Origin: Phycisphaerales bacterium
GTDB lineage: Bacteria > Planctomycetota > Phycisphaerae > Phycisphaerales > UBA1924
Length of the DNA stretch: 14,343 bases
Direction: 5' to 3'
Assembly: GCA_016764015.1 (NCBI GenBank)
Contig: JAESSR010000074.1
Coordinates: forward strand, 1-14,343
The notes beneath the pieces are model-generated. The model was not told the DNA's origin. It made no database searches and saw only the letters and a list, made by a program, of their open reading frames with translations. The translations under genes and the position numbers were made by a program. Positions 6,397 through 13,336 of the stretch are shown in pieces; within the stretch, counting starts at the first letter, position 1, and each line of letters begins with the position of its first letter.

Positions 6397-7959
6397 GTGG
6401 TCATGGTCCGATCTGGTCATGTTGTGATGTTGTGCGCACTGGTGCTGCTGACCCTTGGTGTGGTGATGGTGCAATCTGCCGGGATGCAGGTGCGCCCGCT
6501 TGAAGCCAATGTCGACCCGACTGCTGCGGCTGCGGTGTCTGGGGTGACCGCTGAATCACTGCTCACCTCTCGAACGAGTATTTATCTGTTGATCGCGGTG
6601 ATCGCGATGGCGGTTGCTTCTCGCTTGCCAGTGCGTCGATTTGCCGATCGGCTCGAACGCGTGGTCTGGTTTAAGCCGGGCGGCGATCTGGGGATCTTGG
6701 TCATTGGCTCGTTGGTGCTTGTTGGCTTGCTCTCGTTGGTGTATGTGCCCGGGCTTGCGCGGGTCAAGAATGGTTCAGGGAGATGGATCAACCTGCATGT
6801 GCCGGGCTTGGAGAGTATTCAACCGTCTGAAATCGTCAAATGGGCGATTATTGTGCTTGTTGCGTGGTATGCGGCTCGGCTTGGCTCGTACAAAGAAAAC
6901 AAGCTCCGCAAGTTCTTCTCTGGGCTAGCTCCGGTGTGCTTGTGCGCTGGGGTGGTCGCGGGTGTGGTCGTGCTTGAGGATTTGGGCACCGGGGCATTGA
7001 TGATCTTTGCCTGTGGTGTCGTGTTGCTCGCAGCGGGTGCACGATGGATTCACTTTGGGATGTTCATCCCGCCTGTGCTTGGTGGGGTGGTGCTGGCGAT
7101 CTTGGCCGCTCCGTATCGCAAGGATCGGATCATCGCTTTTATGGACCCATACGCCGATCCATCGGGCACCGGGTATCACCTGATCCAATCCATCGCGACG
7201 GTTGCTGGCGGCGGGGTATTTGGACGCGGCTTGGGCAATGGATTACAGAAGTTTGGATACCTGCCTGAGGATACAACTGATTTCCTCTTCGCAATCGTTT
7301 CCGAAGAACTCGGACTCATCGGCGTGCTGATTGTTGTGAGTGCCTACGCCGGGATCGCATGGACCGGCACGAGCATCGCGATGCGAGAACGCTCGATGAT
7401 GCTCAAGCTGATGACCTTGGGGATTATCGCAACGATCTCGATTCAGGCATTGATCAACTTAGTCGTGGTGACAGGGCTTGGACCAACCAAAGGCATCGCG
7501 CTGCCTTTGATGTCATCGGGCGGCACAGGCTGGATCATGACCGCATTCGCGTTGGGTTTGGTCGTGTCGATCGATCGCACACGCGAACTTGCGACGGCAT
7601 TTGTCGATTCAGAAGCTTCGATGGATGAGGAACTCATTGGCTTGCGGGCATTGCGAGATTCTGAAATCGAAGCCAAGCCGACACTTGCAGATCGGGCAGG
7701 GCTCTGGGGCGCCTCGGTGATGCACGCGGTTCGTCAGCCGATACAGCCTGCGCAGTTGGCGGCAGTTGAAGACTACAGCGCGTACGACGCACATCCGATT
7801 GAGAGCGCTGAGATGGAAGAACTCCTCGGCGATCCGGTCTCGGTGTATACATCGAAGTCCAAAGGCAGCTTGATGGATCGGTTCCGCTTCCAGCCTAAGC
7901 CTGCCAGCTATGTTGCTCAAGAGAGCGAAGAAGATGAACGGGCAGACCTGTTCACATGA
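6397..7959 (+). CDS. ftsW: SEDS peptidoglycan glycosyltransferase, FtsW-type
   Basis: SEDS proteins (FtsW/RodA) polymerise lipid II into glycan strands at the inner membrane, working with a class B penicillin-binding protein. About ten hydrophobic segments are visible, from residue 8 to about 395. Family blocks: QPSEIVKWAIIV; VLEDLGTGALM; DPYADPSGTGYHLIQS; GGVFGRGLGNGLQK; YLPEDTTDFLFAIVSEELG, with Asp295 at the position of the known catalytic Asp; and GLGPTKGIALPLMSSGGTGW. The gene pair with murG favours FtsW over RodA, although sequence alone cannot fully decide. At 520 residues it is longer than usual: a hydrophilic cytoplasmic tail of about 115 residues follows the last helix, ends in acidic ESEEDERADLFT, and has no domain I recognise. 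A loop of about 30 residues after the first helix is also long. The GTG start is supported by the GGAG site. The stop overlaps murG (ATGA). Confidence 0.92.
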   Translation: MVMVRSGHVVMLCALVLLTLGVVMVQSAGMQVRPLEANVDPTAAAAVSGVTAESLLTSRTSIYLLIAVIAMAVASRLPVRRFADRLERVVWFKPGGDLGILVIGSLVLVGLLSLVYVPGLARVKNGSGRWINLHVPGLESIQPSEIVKWAIIVLVAWYAARLGSYKENKLRKFFSGLAPVCLCAGVVAGVVVLEDLGTGALMIFACGVVLLAAGARWIHFGMFIPPVLGGVVLAILAAPYRKDRIIAFMDPYADPSGTGYHLIQSIATVAGGGVFGRGLGNGLQKFGYLPEDTTDFLFAIVSEELGLIGVLIVVSAYAGIAWTGTSIAMRERSMMLKLMTLGIIATISIQALINLVVVTGLGPTKGIALPLMSSGGTGWIMTAFALGLVVSIDRTRELATAFVDSEASMDEELIGLRALRDSEIEAKPTLADRAGLWGASVMHAVRQPIQPAQLAAVEDYSAYDAHPIESAEMEELLGDPVSVYTSKSKGSLMDRFRFQPKPASYVAQESEEDERADLFT

Positions 7960-9092
7960 CTCAAGAAGCGGGTCTAACTCGGCGAGCCTTCGTCTTCGCT
8001 GGCGGGGGCACCGGCGGGCATATCTACCCAGCACTGGCGATTATCGAAGCGCTCCGGAAAATCAACCCGGATGTCGATGTGCATATCTTATGCTCGACGC
8101 GTGCGATTGATACTGAGATATTGAAGAACGAGAATGTGCCTTATTCGCCGATTCCAGCGATGCCTGTGTCGAAGAAGCCCAAAGGCTTGATCAAGTTCCT
8201 CACGAGCTGGGGCCCAAGCGTGCGGGCAACACGACAGTGCATTCAAAGGCTCAAAGAGAATAATGATTCAGTGGTACTCGTTGCGATGGGCGGGTTTGTC
8301 GCAGCCCCGGCTGCTCGCGCCGGGCATGCCGAGAAGGTAGCGGTGGTGCTGGTGAATCTTGATGCGGTGCCGGGCAAAGCCAATGTGCTGATTGCGAAGA
8401 AGGCCAAGGAAATCTATACGGCGGCAGCGATCAATGGATTTGAATCATGGCAGCGGGTTCGCCCGATCGTGCGATCGAGCATGTTTGATAGAATGAAGGC
8501 CCACGAAGCCCGCTCGTCATTCGGGCTTGACCCTGAGATGAACACCCTGCTCATCACCGGCGGCTCGCAAGGCGCAGCATCAATCACCAGCTTTGTGCGC
8601 ACAATGGTCGAACAACGATCAGAAGTGTTTGATGGGTGGCAGTTGATTCATCAGGTGGGCAACAAGATGTCCGATGCCCAGATAGAAGAACTCCGATCGG
8701 TATACAAAGCAGCGAAGATCAACGCGTGGGTTGAGCCGTACATTGGGCATATGGGCAAGGCGCTCTGTGCAGCGGATGTCGCTGTCGGTCGATGCGGCGC
8801 GGGGACAGTCGCCGAGTGCTGGTGGGCCAAGCTGCCTGCGGCGTTCTTTCCATATCCGTATCACCAAGACGAGCACCAGAAGCACAACGCCCAGGTGTTG
8901 GTTGATGCCGGGTGTGCGATTGTGTTGATAGATCAGATTGAAGGCGGCCTCAACTTCGCTCAGCACAACGAGGCGTTTGGCAAAGTATTGGTGTCCGAAG
9001 AGACTCGATCCACCATGCAATCAGGTTTCGACGCTTTGGGATCACCCGACGGTGCTCAGAAGATTGCTCAAAGCTTGATGAGTGAGAGATAG
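7956..9092 (+). CDS. murG: UDP-GlcNAc:undecaprenyl-PP-MurNAc-pentapeptide GlcNAc transferase MurG
   Basis: MurG converts lipid I to lipid II on the cytoplasmic face of the membrane, the last intracellular step of peptidoglycan synthesis. The N-terminal GT-B domain starts with the glycine-rich loop AGGGTGGHIYPALA (His22), followed by AMGGFVAAPAARAG and a VPGKAN motif. The C-terminal domain has LLITGGSQGA, and the UDP-GlcNAc region CGAGTVAE (Glu287), then FPYPYHQDEHQKHNAQ with His307, Gln308 and Asn311. The length of 378 residues is close to the family norm of about 355-375. The ATG start overlaps the SEDS gene's TGA, so the two are probably translationally coupled and co-regulated. murC, murD, ddl, ftsA and ftsZ are not in this window, so the usual wall cluster is reduced to this pair. 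Identification is strong. Confidence 0.96.
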   Translation: MTQEAGLTRRAFVFAGGGTGGHIYPALAIIEALRKINPDVDVHILCSTRAIDTEILKNENVPYSPIPAMPVSKKPKGLIKFLTSWGPSVRATRQCIQRLKENNDSVVLVAMGGFVAAPAARAGHAEKVAVVLVNLDAVPGKANVLIAKKAKEIYTAAAINGFESWQRVRPIVRSSMFDRMKAHEARSSFGLDPEMNTLLITGGSQGAASITSFVRTMVEQRSEVFDGWQLIHQVGNKMSDAQIEELRSVYKAAKINAWVEPYIGHMGKALCAADVAVGRCGAGTVAECWWAKLPAAFFPYPYHQDEHQKHNAQVLVDAGCAIVLIDQIEGGLNFAQHNEAFGKVLVSEETRSTMQSGFDALGSPDGAQKIAQSLMSER

Positions 9093-9190
9093 CAACAGAG
9101 ATCGCAACACTGTTGTGTATTCTCGGACGAGGGGATTGAATTGCATCGCGATTATCTGAGTTTGGTGAGTTTTCGGGTGTTTTTAGACCC

Positions 9191-9790
9191 ATGCGCGATA
9201 CACTTGATACATCCATGAATCCCTCGCATGACCCCATCCCGGCAGATTCTCACCAAATCTGTATTCTTTGGCACCCAGTTGAGAGGTCTCCAACTGATGC
9301 CTTGATCGGTGCGCTTTCTAAGCGTGGGTTGTCAGTGACATTGGCAACGAGCAAGCATGCGGCGTTCGCGGCAGCGTGCAGCAGTGCCAAAGTTGCCAAT
9401 CGCGTGGTGGTTGTGCTCGATGATCGAGATTCACTCGATGGGGTCGATCGTGTGCTCGACGGGCTTGAGCGGTTTGGGCCGAGTGTGATTTGCTGGGAGC
9501 ATTGTGTTGGCGCGAACCCGCCGATGATTCCGATCGTACGAACACCAGTGCCCAAGGCCGTCGTTGAAGCGGTTGTAGAACCAGAGTCAGGTTCTGGAGT
9601 ATCAAAGAGCAGCACTTCAGCCTCAAGCACACTTCGGCTCGTGGGTGACAACGATCAAACAAGCAGGCCAACGGTGACGCTCCCCAAAGTGTCCAAAGGC
9701 GGGCAGATCAGTTCGAGCGATGTGCTCAATGCCGACGAGCTTGATGCACTCCTCGCAGGCGAGATGGGGCAAGGAAGACGCGGGAAATAA
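9191..9790 (+). CDS. Unknown protein: receiver-like N-terminus, FliM-like C-terminal tail
   Basis: This is a 199-residue protein that I do not recognise. The first ~115 residues alternate predicted strands and helices (ICILWHPVE; LIGALSKRGLSVTLATS; RVVVVLDDRDS; LERFGPSVICWEH), which resembles a response-regulator receiver or another small Rossmann-like fold. The DD after VVVVL falls roughly where a phospho-Asp would sit, but I cannot assert this. Residues about 130-170 are a Ser/Thr/Val-rich low-complexity linker. The tail LNADELDALLAGE (residues 179-191, 9725-9763) closely resembles the FliM N-terminal motif LSQxEIDALLxG that binds phospho-CheY. The end is basic (QGRRGK). The start could be ATG 9191 or ATG 9215, which would remove eight residues; no Shine-Dalgarno decides. 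It lies 98 bases after murG and 21 before the diguanylate cyclase gene. Confidence 0.7.
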   Translation: MRDTLDTSMNPSHDPIPADSHQICILWHPVERSPTDALIGALSKRGLSVTLATSKHAAFAAACSSAKVANRVVVVLDDRDSLDGVDRVLDGLERFGPSVICWEHCVGANPPMIPIVRTPVPKAVVEAVVEPESGSGVSKSSTSASSTLRLVGDNDQTSRPTVTLPKVSKGGQISSSDVLNADELDALLAGEMGQGRRGK

Positions 9791-9811
9791 GAGATTGAGA
9801 GAGTTATAAAG

Positions 9812-11299
9812 TTGAGTTCGATTCGTAAACAAAATGATGATATCAACTGCCCACAATGGCGGATGATTCTTGTCGGGCGCACCGGGCTCGATCAACTGCT
9901 CCGCAGAGATGCTTCGATTGAACTCATCCGGGCCAAAGACACCATTGATGCCATCGGCGAGTTGTCCGATCCGATTGACGCGAGTTCGCCAGCCCAGTGT
10001 GTGGTTGTGGTTGCTGCATCGGCTGAGCCTGCAGACGACGAGCTCGGCGCATTTATTGAGAGCCTCCGTCTGATCGAATCACAGGTTCGGGTGCTGCGGG
10101 TTGGTTCGCAGCGTGCTCTGTACGACGGGTGTATTGATTCACAAGCGAATCTTGACGGGATCATCAGCGCAATTGAGCAAGCCGAGCCGGTTGGTCAGCC
10201 TGTCTCGATCAAGTTTGTTGATTTACCAGCACCCGATATCGAGCAAGAACCCGAGGGTGTGATTGAAGAAGCGCAAGAAGAATCAGCGCAAGAAGCGGAG
10301 CACACGCCTGAGGTTGTGATCGTCGCCAAGAATGAGGATTTTGAGCACAAGGCGCAAGGTTCGTTCGAGGATGAATCTGAGCTGCACAAGCAGGTGCTCC
10401 TTGGGGCCGAGGCTGTGAGTTCATCAACACAGATGCAACAGGCTTCAACTGCCGGCCCAAACGATGACCAAGCCTTGGTCGAAACAATGCTCGCTGGGCG
10501 ATCGGTGCTTGATCTGGCGATCAAACGGATCAACGCTCGCTTGGATCGCGATGATGTTTCGTTCATCGACGATGAAGATGCCGTTGGTTTGGCGGTGATG
10601 CTTGGCGATCATGAAGCGGGCAAGTTGGTATGTGCTGATCAATCATGGGCGATGGGCGATGGGCACGAACTATTATCACAGCAGGCCAAGTGGTTGGCCG
10701 GATGGATCAAGCTTGAAGTACAACAGGCAGAGCTTCGCAATGCTGCATTTACAGATTCATTGACCGGGGCATGGAATCGGCGATACTTCACGCGGTATCT
10801 CGATGCCGCGATTATCCAATCGCGCATCGCGCGTCAGCCTTTGACGGTGATGCTCTTTGACATCGATGGGTTTAAGCATTACAACGACACCTATGGGCAT
10901 GCAGCGGGCGATGAGATTCTTGTTGAAACCGTCAAGCTGCTCAAATCGGTGATTCGTCCATCGGATCGGGTGTGCCGGGTCGGAGGCGATGAGTTCGTGG
11001 TGATTTTCTATCAGCCCGATGGACCAAGAAACCCCGAGAGCAAGCCGCTCGAATCGGTGTACCAAATTGCGACACGGTTCCAACAGCAGATTTGCTCCCA
11101 CCGGTTCCCCAAGCTCGCAGGCGAAGCACAGGGCACGCTCACGGTGTCGGGTGGGTTGGCATCGTTCCCTTGGGATGGGCATGATTCTAAATCATTGCTC
11201 GAGCAGGCGGATCAGCTCGCGATGGAATCCAAACGCAACGGCAAGAACGCGATGACGCTCGGGCCGGGTGCCGAGACGGTCTGTAAGAACAAGCAGTGA
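9812..11299 (+). CDS. Diguanylate cyclase (GGDEF) with receiver-like and GAF-like N-terminal regions
   Basis: This protein makes cyclic di-GMP from two GTP. The C-terminal GGDEF domain starts near residue 315 with DSLTGAWNRRYF, has the metal-binding FDIDGFKHYND (Asp350), and has an intact GGDEF at 391-395. RPSD at 382-385, exactly five residues before GGDEF, is a complete I-site (RxxD) for product inhibition. SGGLASFPWDGHD and QADQLAMESKRNGKN finish the domain. The first ~130 residues look like a degenerate receiver (WRMILVG; CVVVVAAS; SQVRVLRVG), with no clear phospho-Asp. Residues about 140-210 form an acidic, Glu/Ala-rich linker. Residues about 225-310 may be a GAF-like sensor followed by a signalling helix. 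The TTG start has GAGAG 9 bases upstream; the ATG at 9863 would cut into the first strand. No membrane segment is seen. The gene overlaps the HAD gene. Confidence 0.9.
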   Translation: MSSIRKQNDDINCPQWRMILVGRTGLDQLLRRDASIELIRAKDTIDAIGELSDPIDASSPAQCVVVVAASAEPADDELGAFIESLRLIESQVRVLRVGSQRALYDGCIDSQANLDGIISAIEQAEPVGQPVSIKFVDLPAPDIEQEPEGVIEEAQEESAQEAEHTPEVVIVAKNEDFEHKAQGSFEDESELHKQVLLGAEAVSSSTQMQQASTAGPNDDQALVETMLAGRSVLDLAIKRINARLDRDDVSFIDDEDAVGLAVMLGDHEAGKLVCADQSWAMGDGHELLSQQAKWLAGWIKLEVQQAELRNAAFTDSLTGAWNRRYFTRYLDAAIIQSRIARQPLTVMLFDIDGFKHYNDTYGHAAGDEILVETVKLLKSVIRPSDRVCRVGGDEFVVIFYQPDGPRNPESKPLESVYQIATRFQQQICSHRFPKLAGEAQGTLTVSGGLASFPWDGHDSKSLLEQADQLAMESKRNGKNAMTLGPGAETVCKNKQ

Positions 11300-12234
11300 T
11301 TCGCCGTCTATGCTCTGCCATGCCTGCTCCTCATTCTTCCATTCATCTCCCCGTTGATCTGATCGCGATCGATCTCGATGGCACACTCATGGGCACCGAT
11401 GAGCGGGTTTCACAAGCAAATATCGGCGCGGTACATCGGGCGCGTGATGCGGGGATTACAGTCTTGGTGTGCACCGGACGCGGTTTGGGCGAATGCCGAC
11501 CGGCGCTCGAAGCGATCGATCAGCGCGAGCCGGTGATGGTTGCGGGTGGCTCGATCATTGCTGATCCGGTCTCCGGCGAGACACTCCACCGATTCACGAT
11601 GTCACAAGATGTGGTCGCTGCAGCGACGGCTTTATTCCATAATGCAAACTGCCCGGCCCTGATTATGAAAGACCCTGCTGAGATCGGGTATGACTATCTC
11701 GTGGTGCATTCCGATGATAAGCACCCGATCCACCCGATCACGCGATGGTGGTTCGACGACCATCAACTCACGGTGAACTATGCCAAGCAGGTACATCACG
11801 ATGAGCATCCTGAGCATACTGTGCGGATTGGGGTGTGCATCGAACAGACTGTGTCGAACCAGATTTCGAAGCAGGTGGCAGCATTGCTCGGGGATGATGT
11901 CTGGCTGTACGATTTTCCGTGTGTCATGCCGGCGGGGCATTCCGGCGAGATTGTCCATATTCTCGAGTTGTTCGCTGCGAAGATCAACAAATGGGCTGCG
12001 ATTTCGTGGTATCTCGATCGGCACGGGATTGATGCTTCGAGGGTGGCCGCGATCGGGGATCAGGTCAACGATGTGCCGATGATTGAAGCGGCGGGGATCG
12101 GGATCGCGATGGGCAATGCGATCGGTGAGGTGCAGTCTCACGCGAAGTACACAACAGCCACGAACGATAATGATGGGGTGGCCCACGCGATCAATGCGAT
12201 TGTCGAGGGTGATTTCTCAAACTTGAAAGCGTAA
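11296..12234 (+). CDS. Cof-type HAD superfamily phosphatase (subfamily IIB)
   Basis: This is a haloacid dehalogenase-fold hydrolase, probably a sugar-phosphate or nucleotide phosphatase in the cytoplasm. Motif I is AIDLDGTLMGTDERVS (Asp26 nucleophile, Asp28 acid/base). Motif II is VLVCTGRGLGECRPAL. A large C2-type cap lies between about residues 90 and 220, motif III Lys232 is in AAKINKWAAI, and motif IV is GDQVNDVPMIEAAGIGIAMGNA (Asp255, Asp259). The layout matches the Cof/YidA group, usual length about 270-290; at 312 residues it is slightly long. The GTG at 11296 overlaps the diguanylate cyclase stop (GTGA), like the rimO-GNAT junction; the ATG at 11320 is a credible alternative that removes eight residues. 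The substrate cannot be told from sequence. Co-transcription with the cyclase is likely, but a functional link is not shown. Confidence 0.92.
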   Translation: MIRRLCSAMPAPHSSIHLPVDLIAIDLDGTLMGTDERVSQANIGAVHRARDAGITVLVCTGRGLGECRPALEAIDQREPVMVAGGSIIADPVSGETLHRFTMSQDVVAAATALFHNANCPALIMKDPAEIGYDYLVVHSDDKHPIHPITRWWFDDHQLTVNYAKQVHHDEHPEHTVRIGVCIEQTVSNQISKQVAALLGDDVWLYDFPCVMPAGHSGEIVHILELFAAKINKWAAISWYLDRHGIDASRVAAIGDQVNDVPMIEAAGIGIAMGNAIGEVQSHAKYTTATNDNDGVAHAINAIVEGDFSNLKA

Positions 12235-12251
12235 TCGACTACGATCAATCC

Positions 12252-13118
12252 ATGCAAACACTTACTGAGATCAAAGAACTGCTCGCCCTTGCAGGGCACG
12301 AACCCAAGAAAGCGCTCGGGCAGAACTTCTTGATCGATCACAACCTGATCCGCAAGCTCGTCGATGCCTCTGGTGTGCAGCGCGGCGATCTGGTGCTTGA
12401 AGTCGGCCCCGGCACTGGGGCGTTGACGGTCGAGCTGCTCGAACGCGGGTGCGTCGTAATTGCGTGTGAGCTCGATCGGGACTTTGTTCGCGTGCTCAAA
12501 GAAACACTCGGGGTACAGTATCCAGATACCCTGTCCATTATCGAGGGCGATTGCTTGGCAAACAAGCGGGCGATCCATGAGGACATAGTCGATGCGATTG
12601 ATGGGCGAGATTTCAAGATGGTTGCGAATCTGCCTTATCACGCAGCGACGCCTTTGATGTTGGCATTGATGACTCAGCATCCCAACTGTTTGGGTATGTT
12701 TACCACCATCCAGCACGAGGTGGTCGAGCGGTTTGGTGCATCGCCAGGCTCAAAGGTCTATGGCACGATTTCGATCATTGCGCAGTGCCTTGGTGAGGTG
12801 GGGAAGGTTGCCAAACTCTCGCCGGGGTGTTTTTGGCCTCAACCGAATGTGGGGAGCGCGATGATGCGGTGGGATCGAAGTCTCGAAGCATTTTCGAGCG
12901 AGAAAGAAGGTTGGTGGCCGACGATGGCGGATATGACGCAATCGTTGTTCCAACGCCGAAGGAAGAAGCTCGCGGGGAGTGTGAAGGTGATGACCAAAGC
13001 ACCAATCGAGTGGCCGGAGGGGGTTTCGAGCGATGCTCGGATTGATTCCCTTACCCCGATACAGGCCAATGCGTTGTGCAAGGCGATTGCTGCAAGTAAT
13101 CATCTGGGTGCCATGTAG
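12252..13118 (+). CDS. rsmA: 16S rRNA (adenine(1518)-N6/adenine(1519)-N6)-dimethyltransferase RsmA
   Basis: RsmA (KsgA) dimethylates two adjacent adenines near the 3' end of 16S rRNA using SAM and acts as a late 30S assembly checkpoint. Motifs in order: KKALGQNFLID (residues 19-29), the N-terminal signature; LVLEVGPGTGALTVELLERG (47-66), the SAM-binding loop; CELDRDF; the catalytic NLPYHAATP at Asn126-Pro134, where most members have NLPYxISTP; and FWPQPNVGSAM, the family FxPxPxVxS block. The C-terminal helical region follows. At 288 residues the length is normal. The start is ATG 12252, 17 bases after the HAD gene stop, with no obvious Shine-Dalgarno, so it may belong to the same transcript. 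The TAG stop lies inside repeat copy 2, which supplies the last residues (NHLGAM). Confidence 0.96.
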   Translation: MQTLTEIKELLALAGHEPKKALGQNFLIDHNLIRKLVDASGVQRGDLVLEVGPGTGALTVELLERGCVVIACELDRDFVRVLKETLGVQYPDTLSIIEGDCLANKRAIHEDIVDAIDGRDFKMVANLPYHAATPLMLALMTQHPNCLGMFTTIQHEVVERFGASPGSKVYGTISIIAQCLGEVGKVAKLSPGCFWPQPNVGSAMMRWDRSLEAFSSEKEGWWPTMADMTQSLFQRRRKKLAGSVKVMTKAPIEWPEGVSSDARIDSLTPIQANALCKAIAASNHLGAM

Positions 13119-13199
13119 GTGCCGTCTTCGGCTCCTGCATGTCTTCTTTGTTTTAAAACTGAAAGACATGCAGGAGACTTCATCACCTGAATGGCACCG
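13106..13199 (+). repeat. Dispersed palindromic repeat, copy 2
   Basis: The outer arms GGTGCCAT (13107-13114) and ATGGCACC (13191-13198) are perfect reverse complements. The inner arms CTCCTGCATGTCTT (13132-13145) and AAGACATGCAGGAG (13163-13176) are a perfect 14-bp inverted repeat with a 17-base loop. The first 41 bases (13106-13146) match copy 1 (3556 down to 3516, minus strand) at 36 positions. The element overlaps the end of rsmA, including its stop codon. No T-tract follows the stem, so it is not a canonical intrinsic terminator. Confidence 0.9.
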
Positions 13200-13336
13200 G
13201 ATCGCCTGTTTCGCTATCTTCATGCTAAATTCTCGTCTCCTCTGCTCGCAGCGCGAACACAATTGCACTACAATGCGTACTCAAGAACGAACCCTGTTGA
13301 TGATTTCTACCCAGGTTTGTAAAGGATCAGCGCACG
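13200..13336 (+). other. Upstream region of the APH-like gene
   Basis: This is 137 bases without a gene. TACAAT at 13269-13274 resembles a -10 box, but no good -35 lies 16-18 bases upstream, so the promoter call is weak. AAAGGA at 13321-13326, 10 bases before the ATG at 13337, is a plausible ribosome-binding site and one of the few in the window. Confidence 0.35.

Noticed and set aside
9093..9115. CAACAG...CTGTTG inverted repeat after murG as a terminator
   Set aside because: The arms are only six bases, the loop is long and there is no T-tract, so it is too weak to call.
12138..12716. 192-codon minus-strand frame opposite the HAD/rsmA junction
   Set aside because: It spans two well-supported plus-strand genes and has no recognisable motif.
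13132..13176. 14-bp stem after rsmA as an intrinsic terminator
   Set aside because: No run of T follows the stem. It is better explained as the inner arm of the dispersed repeat, although it may still affect RNA ends.
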